Source: Lepeophtheirus salmonis
Lineage: Eukaryota > Arthropoda > Copepoda > Siphonostomatoida > Caligidae
DNA length: 64,000 nt
Assembly: GCF_016086655.4 (NCBI RefSeq)
Contig: NC_052136.2
Location: forward strand, 47,174,492-47,238,491
Direction: 5' to 3'
A program made the position numbers and the translations under genes. The notes beneath the pieces were generated by a model. It did not search any database. It was not told the DNA's origin and worked only from the letters and a program-made list of their open reading frames with translations. Shown piece by piece: positions 11,738 through 23,130 of the stretch (positions are counted from its first letter, which is position 1; every line of letters begins with the position of its first letter).

Positions 11738-12173
11738 TCAAAAGTTAAAAATAGCAGAAGAACAAAATTGTGAAGATTGGCATTTTTCCAATGGTGGAAG
11801 TTTATTTTCAACTACTTCATATAATCTAGGCGAAACAATTTCTTCAACAAAGTCCATGCATATTTCCTGGAGTGTGGTGTGAAGGGACGCAAGTGTATCA
11901 CAAATCTAAAACAATTGTTTTAAATAAAAACAAATACATATAATGTTGTTTAGAGATAGGGTTAAAAGGGATAAAGTATAATTGTAAACTTACTTTTTTC
12001 ATACCAAATAAAAGCTTTAAAACAGTTTCTTCAGTGTATACATACTTATCAAACTGTTCCATCACAAAAAGACAAGTGTCACATTTAATGTCTTTTTTTA
12101 TAAGATCCGATTTTATTTGTGCTGCTGAAGCAAAGACCAAGATGGGCAGAAGAAGGAGTAAAAAAACCTTCAT
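11738..12173 (-). CDS. Secreted saposin-B-domain protein, two coding exons
   Basis: Exon 1 (12173 to 11994) encodes 60 residues. It starts with a signal peptide (MKVFLLLLLPILVFASAAQ) and carries a CDTC motif. It ends at a strong donor (AAA|GTAAGT). Exon 2 (11905 to 11738) follows an 88-bp intron ending in TTTTAG. It encodes 55 residues (starting ICDTLASLH) and a TGA stop. Both junctions are phase 0, giving a 115-residue protein. Cysteine spacing is C-x2-C-x27-C-x13-C-x25-C-x5-C, the six-cysteine arrangement of saposin-B domains, which fold as disulphide-locked helical bundles that bind or disturb lipids. One domain directly after a signal peptide suggests a small secreted protein, for example a lipid-binding, digestive or antimicrobial saposin-like protein; which one cannot be told from sequence. 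The ATG is the first in frame and is set by the signal peptide. No canonical AATAAA is seen close to the stop. It is flanked by the mariner at 10069-11291. Best supported gene in the window. Confidence 0.85.
11906..11993 (-). other. Intron of the saposin-like gene
   Basis: This is an 88-bp GT-AG intron. The donor GTAAGT lies at 11993-11988 and the acceptor, a T-rich tract ending in TAG, at 11906. Without the intron, exon 1 would read through into an unrelated hydrophobic tail; removing it restores the fourth to sixth parts of the saposin cysteine pattern. This is strong internal evidence for the splice. Confidence 0.8.
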
Positions 12174-13189
12174 GATGAGAATTGTTAAATCAAATGAAAT
12201 ACAAGTGCTCGGGTTGTTCTCAATAAATACAAAATTATTTTATCAGTTCAATTTGAGTTTTAGATAGTTCTTCATAAATATAATAATTTATTTAAGATAA
12301 AGGGAGCTATATTAATCAAATAACAGTTCACATTAACAAAGGAATTGAACTCAATACTCAAAAAAATACTGTAATATTTAATTTATTTAGTTTAAAGTTA
12401 AGAGTTTTTTTTAACTCTCTGATAATGAACATTATTTTATAACAAGATTATTGAACTATGTAAGAAATTAATTACAAAACTAAAAACGAGTTTAGTTTCA
12501 TGACAAACAGTTGAACAATTATAATAATTTATTATTATTAAATTTTTTTAATATTTCATCCATTTTGCAAAGATAAATAGAAATATTTAATACCCTAAAA
12601 ATATTTATGTAAATATAAGAAATGGGGAAAAATAAATCCTTATTTTATAATAACATCAAAAATAATGGTTTGGGATTTCAAAAATGTATGAAACATTGTA
12701 ATTATTTTGGTAAAAAATTAAAATATTTACTTATAATAATACAATTTATGAAATATTCATAACTTTAAGAGAATTTTGGGATTCAAATTCGAACAAATTA
12801 TTATTTTAGGAGGTTGTGTGTATTAAATTACATAAACCTTATAATATTACATATTCGTAGCTACCGAAGTACTCCTCAATCATCAAATAAATGTATATTT
12901 TGCAGCGAAAGTAAGAAATCCGTATGTATACAAAATCACTAGATCATGTTCATAATTATTGAATTAGACCGTTAATGTGCATAATAATTAAAAAAGATCC
13001 TAAGTGTACAAAATCATTTGAATAATACATTTCACATAATCTTCCAAGACCCTTTCCAGCGACACAAATTGATGCTCAGCCCTTGAGATGTGGAGCATGT
13101 AAACAGGGCTTGATTTAGAGTGAACACCCCTCTTCAATTCATGTATTACACTCAGTGACGTCATCCATGGTAACTTCGGCTGATATCTC
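12174..13189. other. Upstream side of the saposin-like gene; AT-rich
   Basis: The first few hundred bases should hold the promoter of the minus-strand gene, but no convincing TATA box or initiator stands out. Nothing else is recognised. Confidence 0.4.
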
Positions 13190-13410
13190 GGTCCATGGGT
13201 TTTCTTGCATGCAAACGTGACTAACAATCGTATTGGAACCCACCACCAATTCATTTATTGTCATCAGAGACGGTATTCACTATAGCCCGGTTGATATAAC
13301 AGCCCATGGGTTGTTTTGTATGTCAACGCAACTAACAAATGAGTTGGAACCCACAGCCAAATTATGCAATATCATCAGAAAGGGAATTCACTATTGCCCT
13401 GGCTTAAGAA
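13190..13410. repeat. Two tandem units of a 111-bp repeat
   Basis: The motif ccatgggtt falls at 13193 and 13304, ggaacccac at 13235 and 13346, and tcatcaga at 13261 and 13372. The exact 111-bp spacing of three anchors shows a local duplication. Open frames across it are a by-product of the duplication and GC-richness; no protein family is recognised. Confidence 0.75.
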
Positions 13411-14099
13411 TTTGTAGTCACTTTGATTTTCAAATTAGTGAATTTCTTACTTTAACTACAACATATATTTATATATATAAGTATCCAAGCTGTTAAAATG
13501 CAAAACAAAGGAACGATTTTAATTAAATTCACAAAACTTCGATCAAAAATTGATAATCATAAAAATACATCCTAAATATAAAATAGCATGCATTTAGATT
13601 TAATGTTTATGACCGTACTGTGAAGTATTGTCGATAAAATAAAGATTTAAAAAAATAAAATAATCTTTATATGTCTCTGAATGCATAATATCCAAATTCC
13701 TTAACAAAAGATTTACATTTTTCTGTACCCGTCTGCTTCATATAAAAGAAAAATAATAATTATTCACCCTGCATGTTGTCAAGTATCTTTGCACACTTTT
13801 TTGAAGGGCATTATAAGATTTAAAAAAGAAAAAAATATTCAAGTTAAATTTATTCTAGACTGTAAAATAACTTGATCAAAGTGGTCATGTGCATTTCAAT
13901 CCATTTAAAAAATAGCGAAACACTACCTTTACCTTGAGGAGATGAAAAAAATATTTTATTCCAATTTTTTTGCAAGAAGTTGATTTTTCTATTACACCAC
14001 TCAGTCATCTTTATTACGTTTTCAACATTTTGAACAGGAAATGTTTTTTTTCAAAGGACATGACGAATTTCGTAATTGTATCTAAAGTCTGATTTTTTT

Positions 14100-14290
14100 T
14101 TAAACATAACCTCTGAGCTGAAACCGGAGCCTGATTGGAGCGATGACATGAAAGCAGAGGGCAAGGCATGCTTAATAGGAGTATCGGATATTTTTGATTC
14201 AAGAGAAGGATGCAGTTTATGGTTAGGAACAAGCAGCAAATTAGACAAGGCCTGCAAGACCAACCTTGCTCCTTAGAGATATTATTTGGA
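14100..14290. other. GC-richer, coding-like island of undecided strand
   Basis: The plus strand reads an acidic, natural-looking stretch (ELKPEPDWSDDMKAEG, then CSLWLGTSSKLDKACK) ending in TAG. The minus strand is also open in two frames. The island is much less AT-rich than its flanks. It could be an exon or a remnant of a mobile element. No domain is recognised. Confidence 0.2.
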
Positions 14291-14509
14291 TGTAAATAGG
14301 AAGTAACTTGACAAACATCTAAGGGCTTAAAATATTTCTTTAATAATAGACAGAACCAATTAAAAAGATTGAAGACATAACCCCTCAGTGGCTAGGAAAA
14401 CACTTTTTAAATGATCTTATCCTCTGAGATTCAATCAATAGTTTGAAAATCATTCTGATCCTTCAACTACAATGCTTAGCATTTCATTTAAGTTTGTGTT
14501 TATCTTTAA

Positions 14510-14685
14510 ATATAAGAAAACAAGTCACCGGGTGCACTGTACCATATATAATACTCTATGATTCCCATCATATTAAAAATAAATTAATTAAGAAACAAGA
14601 GTGTCGTCATAACATGACAGGCTTGTGCATGTGGCATCGAACGTGAATACAGGATGCACTTTATATAATACTCATTTATATCAAT
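14510..14685 (+). repeat. Dispersed repeat shared with 48410-48580 (inverted)
   Basis: The blocks gaaaacaagtcaccgg and ctctatgat occur here and, in reverse complement, at 48410-48580. Within this copy gggtgcactgtaccatatataatactc (about 14530) is echoed by ggatgcactttatataatactc (about 14652) in direct orientation. The class is unknown. Confidence 0.4.
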
Positions 14686-14981
14686 CATAAAAATATTTTT
14701 GATATAAAAAATAATAATGTAGTCGTTTGAATTAAATAGAAAAGGCGTGAGCGTATAACAAGAACACTATTTCTGTTTGTTTTTGTTATTCGCCTAATAT
14801 GAAAATATTCATAAAACTCGGTTCACTGATGAGCGCAAAAATGTTTGCGCCTCTCTTTTTTTGTGTACAGTTTTTTCCTGATCGATTTTTGGTTATATTT
14901 AACGCAGCTTTTCATTTATTAAAAGGAAGAGGTGAAGAGAATAGGATAAATGAAGAATACTTAACAAGGAGAAGAAAAGGC

Positions 14982-15008
14982 ACAACTCTTAATTATTCTA
15001 AGAGTTGT
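14982..15008. repeat. Perfect 10-bp stem hairpin
   Basis: ACAACTCTTA (14982-14991) and TAAGAGTTGT (14999-15008) are perfect inverted repeats around a 7-base loop. The role is unknown; such a hairpin can be the core of a small foldback element or arise by chance. Confidence 0.6.
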
Positions 15009-15299
15009 ATTTTTCTTTTCACTTTTGATAATAAAATATTATTTCATGTGGTGTACAGTTGATATTAGTTTTTAATAAAGAACGTATTGAAGGAAAACCA
15101 TCTGGTAATACCAAATCTCCCAATTTTTGACTTAATTCACTTGTCTAAAGGCATATGTAAACACTTATCCAACTTATACCATTGTATCTTTCAACTTGTT
15201 CGTTTCCTCGGGGATTATAAGAACTATATTAAGAACTATTATAAGAATGATAAGATTATAAATTTTTATTATAAGGAATATAAGCTGTGTTCTACTCAT

Positions 15300-16575
15300 T
15301 GAGATTCCTCATTCTGAGCTAATCAACTGATTCCAGGACGAGCTAGACTTTCATGTAAGATTTTGAAGTCATCAATTGTTTGAGTTGAAGCACATATTCT
15401 AAAAATAATTCTGATGTAGCGTTCTTCTTGCCTGATCTATATTTAATATCATATGAAAAACACAAAAGCTCGAGTCTCCATTTTTATTCTACTTGAGTGT
15501 TTTGCTTTGAACATAAAAGAGACGATTTTTGATTAGTGATTACCGTAAAGTATTTTCCTATGAAAAAGGTTACTTCTTACAAATAGCCTCTACGATGGCA
15601 TAGACTTTTTTTCTGTAGATGGATGTCTAATTTCACTATTATTTAAAGTTCGTGAATAGAAGGCTACATGTCTTCCTTTTTGGATTTCGAGCCACTCCAA
15701 CTGCGAATTCTGAAGCATCAGTCTCGACTGACTCGTCTTCTGGGTCTACTACAATAACAATGGAATTAGCAATTTCTTTTTTTTTAGTATATTGAAAGTT
15801 TCATAGGCTTCTTTTCCCATCAGAAAAACGATTAATATTTGTAAGTGGTCATAGATTTTCAGAAATGTTATGTACACATTTGGAATAGTGAGCAAACATT
15901 TATAGTACTAGTCTTAATTTAAAAAAAAAAATCTGGGACAGGAATACTCAAAAACAGACGTATTCTATTGGGATCTGGCTGAAAATTATGAATTTCTATT
16001 CAACATCCCAGAAGAGTTATTTTCGATAGATTATACTTAATTTTTTCTTAATTAATTACCGAACTATATTTTTGAACGACTTGTTTAAATTTGATTAAGT
16101 TATTTTCATGTTATTCTTCACAATTTCCACATACTGTAATATCATCTATGCATGCATACGTGCATTCCATTTTTTTAGTAGAAATGATATAATCCATAAC
16201 CCTCTGGAAGCCAGACACTCCATTAGTAACGCCAAACGGAATTCTTGAGACTTGATAGAGTTTTCCACAAGCTTCAAAACCTGTAAAAATCTTCTCTTTT
16301 TTTTCAATAACTATCTGATGATAGGGGCTTTTCAAGTCAATTGTGCTGAACACCGAATGTCTGGCAATCTTATTTAACAGATCATCAATCCGTGGGAGTG
16401 GATATGCACCTCATAGAGTATATTTATTTAAAGCTTGCGAATAATCTATCACAAGTCGTTTTTTTACGATCGTTTATAGTAACAAGGACCTGAGCCCTCC
16501 TTGAGGATACACTTTCTTTGATAATTTCTTCCTCTAGCATTCTTCCACTTTCTGAGTCTATAAATTTTTGTTCAA
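15300..16575 (-). mobile_element. Gypsy-type LTR retrotransposon pol remnant
   Basis: Reading the minus strand from about 16570 downwards gives, in shifting frames: EEEIIKESVSSRRAQVLVTI (start of RT), AYPLPRIDDLLNKI, then the long open part 16353-16111 (FSTIDLKSPYHQI, KLYQVSRIPFGVTNGVSGFQ, YACIDDITVCG). RNase H text follows (SQLEWLEIQKGRHVAFYSRT, about 15690-15640), then a tether (SYDIKYRSGKKNA-like) and an integrase zinc-binding start (LHESLARPGISRLAQ, about 15340). The IDD catalytic pair of RT is still present. The order RT, RNase H, integrase is that of Ty3/Gypsy elements. Gag, protease and LTRs were not found. Confidence 0.8.
16111..16353 (-). pseudogene. Gypsy reverse transcriptase fragment
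   Basis: This 80-codon open segment lies in the palm region of the RT: TIDLKSPYHQI is block with the first catalytic Asp, FGVTNGVSGFQRVMD is the next block, and CIDDIT carries the catalytic Asp pair. The frame breaks on both sides (stops before and after), so the fragment is only the best-preserved part of the pol remnant. Confidence 0.85.
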
Positions 16576-17099
16576 AATCTTAAAATCGTAGTTTTTACTT
16601 TTTTGTCCGGAGATTCGTTAGCTTATAATTTTGCCAAAATATGGTGATTGGGAATAATTATTTTTATTATTGTTAGTTTCTTTTGTTTGTTTTTTAACAT
16701 TATATCATGTTACTAGCTATTGGCGCACTCGCTAATACTAGAGTTACAGGTTTTATTGGAAGGGTGAAAGAAAATATTAATAATAAATAGATTTTATGCA
16801 ATTTTTTTAATTTTTTTATTTCGTAATAATGTGTGAATGAGTAGTTCTAAAAAAGATATTGAAGAAAAAAAAAATGTTTGACTAATCTTATGTTGATTAT
16901 ATTACACACACGTGCTAGCTTTGTGGCATTTTACTTGTTCTTTCTTTATTATTTATTTTCTTGTAATATTTCACATATGAGTCGTTGAGATTTAGCATGT
17001 ATCGATGTATTAAATTACAATCGTATTTTCTTCTTTTAACTTAATTATTTATTTTTGTATAATTTTTTCGTATTAAGTTAAAGTTGTGTCTTAATTTTA

Positions 17100-17700
17100 A
17101 AAAAAAGGTGAGAATTGCAGCTTTTTTTATAGAAAAATGCCACATAAACGATGTTTTTAAGACATCAAGTATTTATTTTAAACATTGTGTGATTCTATTT
17201 TTGTAATTGTCAGAACATTCCATTACATCATTTTTGAAATATTTGCACAAATGAAACAGTTTTTGAGAGTTATTTTTTCGACGAGGTTATTTTACATAAC
17301 TTTTTTTGTTTAGCAAGTACGATTTTTTTTTGGTAGGATTGTGTTCCTCTTTATAATGCCAATAAATATTATAAACTACATTTTTAGAAAATCAGTGCAC
17401 AGTTTTTGAAATTTTCTACACAAATTTCGATTTGGCAATTTCTTGACAAAAATAAAAGATGCACTACTCATCTATAACTTTTTTTTAATGCATTTATCCT
17501 TCTGTGTTATATGAAGTTTATAACATTTTTTTAAAGTTCATTATGATATATATTATATAATATACATTCGCAATATTATTTATAATGTATTATATAATAA
17601 CCAGACGCTGTCCTGCTCTGAAGTGTTCTGAACATTAAGAAATTAGAATTGACTATTGTCTCGTAATTTCCCGCTCTCTCCTTTGGCCGAGTACCGCCTA
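17100..17700 (-). repeat. Unclassified ~600-bp dispersed repeat, copy U1
   Basis: The reverse complement aligns with 53780-54300. Shared blocks are gagagcgggaaat..ac..aatagtcaat, cataaacttcatataac, ttattggcattataaagagga acacaat (with small changes), cgaaaaaataactc and aactgtttcat. Partial copies lie at 21255-21500 and 62865-63240. It has no coding potential, and the terminal structure was not found. Confidence 0.6.
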
Positions 17701-19234
17701 GTAACCCTTTGCTAGGAGTTATATATATATTACAACTCTTAAGAGCAATTATAGATTTATATCGCTAAAGTATCTATGTTAGGATTTGAAGGGAATTACG
17801 AAGTTTTAATTTAGTAAAACTATTCAAAATTCTAAATTTCCCTTTTTATGTTAGTTATTGAGATCCACATATGAAGTATTATTTCCAAAAAAAGCTTTGA
17901 TAAGTTTAAAAAATTAAATATGAACCATTCTTTTTTATTCCATATTTACAAAAAAATTTCAAAGCAATAGATATCATATTTGATCATTTTTATAGGACTA
18001 AATGAAGTTGATTCCATTGAAATCCCACCTTTATTTTTGTACAAACTTAATAAATATGAGTAAATTACAGCTATTGCAAAAAATTGACATTACCACATCT
18101 GTAGTTTAACTTGGGCGTCATTTTAATATCTTCAATGATGTGTTGCTTAAATTTAATTTTTGAATAAAATTCAAATGAAGCACCTGCTCAAGTGAGTATT
18201 TTAAAGCAAATATTTTTTTAATTGGCTTACTACAAAGTTGAGTAATGCTCCACTGAAATTCGAGGATCCTCCGAAATGTCTATAGTTTTTGGATAAACAC
18301 CCTTACAAAAAAATTATATAAATCGGCAATGATGATGTCGTCAGATTGTATAAACATCACATGGAATGTCCCTATTTTTGAAATAGTGAATTAGTAACAG
18401 AGATAATAAAATTAATTAACAATTGTGTGTTGAATGTCGCAAGAAATAAAAACTTCATCCTTTCTTTTAACATTATTAGAATCATAATTAAAACGAACAG
18501 TCCCTTCAATTAATTCAGACAATTAAATTATCTCATTTATTTGATAACTTTTCCATTAATATAGCAGTATATGGAGAGCAAAAATAGCCTTCAGCTGGTC
18601 AAAAAAAAAAGGCAGGGAAAAAAATACTGCGTTGTTTGATAGTTTATAGGGTATTTCTATTACGTAACACATTAGAAAAGGTATAAAATGATAATAAGTA
18701 TTTAAAAAAATATTTATAATGAAAGTAACATTAAAAGACTCATTAAATATACAAATTGTCATTATTGAAATTACAATAACTAATATTATATATTAGATAT
18801 TAAATAATGTTTTTACACCTAATCTCTTTTCATTGCACATAATATTTAATAGATATTTAACAATAAAGAACTGTCACTCTATTTAAACATACAACAACAC
18901 ATTGCTTTCTACGTTTTTAATAAAAATTTGACATTACTCAAATGAATATAAAATATATAAGCACATTATTAAGTTAATTATGATCTGAATTGTAAGAAAA
19001 TACACTTTGAATATGTATAAAAAAACCACAAAATGATATGATAACCCATAATTTATTTTAATTATGTTGCTGAGGAGGCCAGTTAAGCTATCATGGTGTA
19101 TTGTTATTTACTACAAGCAGCTATGAAAGGGAAAAAAATAAGCAGGAATTACTCTGATTATATCCAAATAAGATTTAACATTAAATCATATATGTAGTTA
19201 CAATTAAAAAAAGTTTCTACATTCATCGGAAGCG
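17701..19234. other. AT-rich DNA, nothing recognised
   Basis: No coding-like island or repeat shared with other parts of the window was seen. Confidence 0.5.
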
Positions 19235-19480
19235 TTATGACTCGTCACTACCTCCCTGTTTTTGGGAAGGGTGCTTAATGTCATCCCAAAGTCTCAATAT
19301 AACCCATTTGTTTAAATAATCTGAGCTGGGGAATGCGTACCTCCGTAATTGCATTCCGATACAGAACCGTCGGAAAGGATGATACAGGCATACTGTACGG
19401 ACTTGATCCATATCTAATCGATACCTTGTACTTTTTTGATTTTTAAAATATGATAAAAAAAAATATTTTCCTTTATACAT
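19235..19480 (-). CDS. Unrecognised ORF, possible exon
   Basis: This is a GC-richer island with a natural amino-acid mix (MDQVRTVCLYHPFRRF, then PSSDYLNKWVILRLWDDI) ending SDES and TAA. Only this frame is open over the island. No domain is recognised and there is no clear splice acceptor except a weak A-rich AG near 19440. It may be a terminal exon or chance. Confidence 0.22.
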   Translation of the reverse strand: MYKGKYFFLSYFKNQKSTRYRLDMDQVRTVCLYHPFRRFCIGMQLRRYAFPSSDYLNKWVILRLWDDIKHPSQKQGGSDES

Positions 19481-19577
19481 TCATTACATACATTGGACTT
19501 TTCGTTGGGGGAGTACATTGATGAGTACTTTAGAAACGAAAAGAAAAATATGTTACCGTCTAACTCAAGTGATGTAT

Positions 19578-20335
19578 TGGTCCTTATTTAGGACCGAAGA
19601 ATGTGGTTCAGTCCAGTCCCATCCAGACTAGTCTCAGTTGTCGGTTCTAAAAGAAGGTAAAATTGATTCCTCGCGACGTAAATGGCAGTATTTTTCCTTT
19701 TACTAAATTCTGATATTTAAAAAAAAAAATTATAGAACTTAGTGAAAATAACTAACAGTAACGTAACATATATTGCATTATTATGTAAAAAATAATATTT
19801 TTTGCAAGATATGTACAATATTCATAAATATGCAAAAAAATTGAATCTGCTTCCTCCTCCCTCCTTTTCCGTTTTTTTCTGACTAGCAACAGTTTTTGTT
19901 CTCTTCTCTATCTACTATTAAAAATAAGAAGGAAAGTTGTGGTTCCATTAGCCAGTTAATTCGTCTTGGATGAACAGTTCTGACCATTAAATCTTTTGAA
20001 TAATTTTTCAGGTAGTAACATGAAGAGAAGATTGTATTAGCCAGTTAATTAGTCTTGGATTGCATGAACACTTATAATAATTCAATCTGTTCACTAATTT
20101 TTCGGCTATGGGTTAGTTTATTGACATCACATAACACTTTCATTATTATCCCCATGCCTCCGTGGAACTGGCAGGCTTATAATAGTTTTTAAACATATTT
20201 CATATATCTTATAAGCCATTGATATTTTGTTTAAAATTCTAAGGACCAAATGGTCTTAAGTGCTGGGCCCAGTGATCGACAGTCCTAAGGACTAATATGC
20301 CCGACCCTAGGACTGGATTGAATAAATATAGACCG
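19578..20335. repeat. Possible foldback element with GGTCC/AGTCC-rich arms
   Basis: The left arm (19578-19650) carries tggtccttatttaggaccg and ttcagtccagtccc. The right arm (20235-20335), read in reverse complement, gives tcggtctatatttattcaat and ccagtcctagggtcgg. The arms look like diverged inverted repeats about 750 bp apart. Internally, 19947-20100 holds a separate 89-bp duplication. Confidence 0.4.
19947..20110. repeat. 89-bp direct duplication
   Basis: The block attagccagttaatt-cgtcttgga begins at 19947 and again at 20036 (attagccagttaatta). Both copies continue with similar AT-rich sequence and end in aatttttcag or aatttttcgg. Confidence 0.6.
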
Positions 20336-20869
20336 ACACAACCGTTGATTGAAGCGATTTGGGTATACTACTTTGTGTAGTCTAATGAAAAAATGGATCT
20401 ACGAGTCTCAAAATTTATACATAAATCCTAAATCCCCCTGTTATTCATCTAATAAATAGTATGCCCTAAAAAAAGTAGGTCTAAAAAGGAAGTCAAAAAT
20501 ATCTTTACACTACTTTTTTATTAATAAATTTATTTATTTGAAGATAATGCAAAACAATAAAAGTTTTTTCTTATTATTTAATTTTTATTTAAGAAAATGT
20601 TTTTAAATTAATAGTTGAGTTCTTTTTGAATATTTATTACTAAATTATTTTCGGCTTGCGATAAATAATTTGGCATGGTATTGATGTAGAACCAAAAAAT
20701 TTTGTACTCTACTCATCTTTGTAAATAATTAAATTACGGTAGTTACATTCCTTGGGGCTAAGCCTCTTCCCCCTCCCCCCTAACCCTGCACAATGATTAA
20801 AACTATTAACACATTTCTGGATATTACTTTGATTCAATTCAAATATCAGTGTTTATCATTGACACCAAG

Positions 20870-21045
20870 TAGTATTCAATGCAGGTGTGAAGTCTTTAAA
20901 TAAAGTTTGATCAAGGTTTGTTAAAAAGAGAGAACATACAAGTATAAAGAAAATAAATAACACAGCGTTATAAGTGTATATCCTTGTTGGACTCGGTATT
21001 AGAATGGAGGATAGCCATCGGAATAATTCCTGCCATTTCATTGAA
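20870..21045. repeat. Dispersed repeat, family shared with 42720-42810 and 57860-57980
   Basis: The core ttataagtgtatatccttg-ttggactcgg-attagaatggaggat recurs with changes at 57890 (same strand) and, inverted, at 42730. The class is unknown. Confidence 0.5.
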
Positions 21046-21084
21046 GGAATAAAAGTGGGGTGGGGGAATAATTATTTCTTTCAT

Positions 21085-21190
21085 GTTATAGCTCCTTGCA
21101 ACTAATCTATTGAAACAACATGAAAGCTCTGCTCAAATTATTGGGCGACCACGTCATTTTTCGTTTTTTTAATTTTAGCCTACTGAAAAA
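21085..21190. repeat. Short dispersed repeat, family V
   Basis: The motif caactaat..gaaac, then ctctgctcaaattatt, then cgaccacgtcatttttcg recurs with changes at 58461-58590, 59281-59400, 61225-61330 and 61680-61745. These five copies share only about 100 bp, so this may be the best-conserved part of a larger element. Confidence 0.45.
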
Positions 21191-21254
21191 TCATATTGTT
21201 TTCAAATAGAGGCTTTCTGAAAACAAATATGTAAATAATAATAACTAACACAAT

Positions 21255-21500
21255 CTTATCTGGCGTAGCTCGGCCAAGGATGAAGCAGTAAATCACATTT
21301 ACAATTTCTTCTAGACCTTTCAGTGGAAGTAAGTGATAGGGTATTATTATAGGCATTATAATATAGTGCCTGTATATTATATGAAATCAATTATTATGAA
21401 TTTAAAAAAAATGTACCAGCTTTTATGCATAAAAAAGTTATCCAGATGACAACACTATCATTTATTCTTGTCAAAAATTGCTAAATCCAAATTTTTAAAG
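21255..21500 (+). repeat. Unclassified dispersed repeat, copy U2 (partial)
   Basis: Shared blocks with 53780-54300 are gccaaggatgaagc..taaatcacat, aatatagtgcctgtatatta and ttatgaatttaaaaaaaatg. The copy fades out after about 21500. Confidence 0.5.
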
Positions 21501-22934
21501 AAAACTGTACCAAAAGTAGTAATTAGGATTTTTGGATTTTGTAAAGAAGTGTAAATAAATATCATACCAGAGTTTTTTCCTTCTTTAAAATAAAAAATAA
21601 ATTGTAAACAATGTTGGTAAATAATTATACCTAGGTAACAGATACATTTTTGGAAACATTGCAAAAAATATGTAATATGAGGTTCTGGAAATTGAAAATA
21701 AGGAACTAAAATATTATGGTTTTCAATTTCATGTACCAATCCAATCGTTTTGTAGCATTTTTTTAAATATTTACTTGTGTTGAAAAAAGAGAAAAAAATA
21801 AAGAAAATGACAATTACTTCAATTAATTATCAATTTCTGTGTTAAATTTATATGGCAGTAAATTTGAAGAAAGATTTCTTCAATTTGTATATTATTTAAC
21901 ATCTAATATTCCATTGGAAGTCCATTTGTTTTGTATCGAAAAACAAAACTGCAATTTTCACCGAATTTATTTTTTTGCCCATAACTTTGTTAATTATAAT
22001 AAATTTAGAAAACGTTTTAATTTATATAGTTGTTTTTCGAGACGCCAGTGACTTTTTGATACAAAACTGATACCATGTCAAGTGTCCTTGTGCTACATAA
22101 AACAATTTTTCTGTTTTTGGTATAGAAAGATCCCTCTTATGTACCCTTCCCCACGTCTTAGCCTTTCAAGGCTCAAAAGAGGCGCCTACGCAATGTTTTA
22201 ACCTTCTAGGTTTAACGGTGCTGGTACTCATTAAAGAAAAAATACACTAACTTCATTTTATATATGCCGATGAAAACAGATAATAAAACATTGTTTGAGT
22301 TACTTTTTTAAACAAAATGCAGCTCGTCCTTTAGTCTAAAACGGCTTGTTGGTGCTGTTGTTTAGCCAGTTTAAAAGAAATTGCCAATCAAGGTAATTCT
22401 AATTTTAGATGATATCCCTGGCCATTAGGGTGCTGATTTTTATGAAAAAGTAAAATATTGAGAGTTTAAATGTGTTATTTTTGAGAATAAATACGATTAA
22501 CAAAGTTTCAACAATTTTTATGAATATTTAGAAGTATCTTGCCGGCCCTTAAGTTTTGAAATTTTTACATATTTTTGGAAAAAAGTGACTTTGTCTTAAA
22601 ATAATCCGTATACTTGACATTACAGCTTGTTAGTAAAAGTAACAAATTTACTGAAGTTAAACTTCTATTAAAATTTTTTAAATAAATGTTTATTTGTTTT
22701 TACGTGTCTAAAAGAACTATACACATATTGAAATGAAATGTAGCCTTTTTGCCAATATTTCTGTCTATTTACGTATCAAACCATATGAATGGCTACTGAT
22801 ATCTACAAAAATTTACCAGTGCGTTTTTTTACTTGGATAACACAAATAAAAGTACCAATTTTTATTATCTTACCCTTGATCAAGTTTAATATAAACACAA
22901 GGTTAACCCATAAACTAGTCGGGATAGGCAATTT
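21501..22934. other. AT-rich DNA, nothing recognised
   Basis: Short frames at 21458-21739 and 21839-22051 lack domains and have extreme AT composition. Confidence 0.5.
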
Positions 22935-23130
22935 TTGTAATTTGATGAATCGCACTGACTGCAGTACAAGACAGCCAGATTTTGACAAAAGACACAATCA
23001 AGCATATTCTATGACGTCACTATTACTACAATTTTCAACTTGATGATCGTACCGACTGCTGGGTAAGACAAACAGACTTTGTCAAAATACACATCCAATC
23101 ATATTCTATCATGCGACTTTTAGAAAGCGT
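22935..23130. repeat. Two tandem units of a ~98-bp repeat
   Basis: The motif ttgatga occurs at 22942 and 23040, and catattctat at 23003 and 23100. Between them both units share gactgc and gacaaa..acacaatca-like text. This is a local duplication with no coding content recognised. Confidence 0.6.

Noticed and set aside
12034..12267. Plus-strand ORF over the saposin gene
   Set aside because: It is antisense to exon 1 of the saposin-like gene, which has a signal peptide and correct splicing.
13000..13254. Minus-strand ORF of 84 codons
   Set aside because: It overlaps the 111-bp tandem repeat; the open frame is explained by the duplicated GC-richer unit and no domain is seen.
14982..15008. Bacterial-type terminator hairpin
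   Set aside because: The stem is perfect but there is no T run context or upstream gene, and the genome is eukaryotic.
14799..15062. 87-codon plus-strand ORF with a hydrophobic start
   Set aside because: It looks a little like a signal peptide but the rest is AT-driven. It also spans a hairpin, and no domain or splice context supports it.
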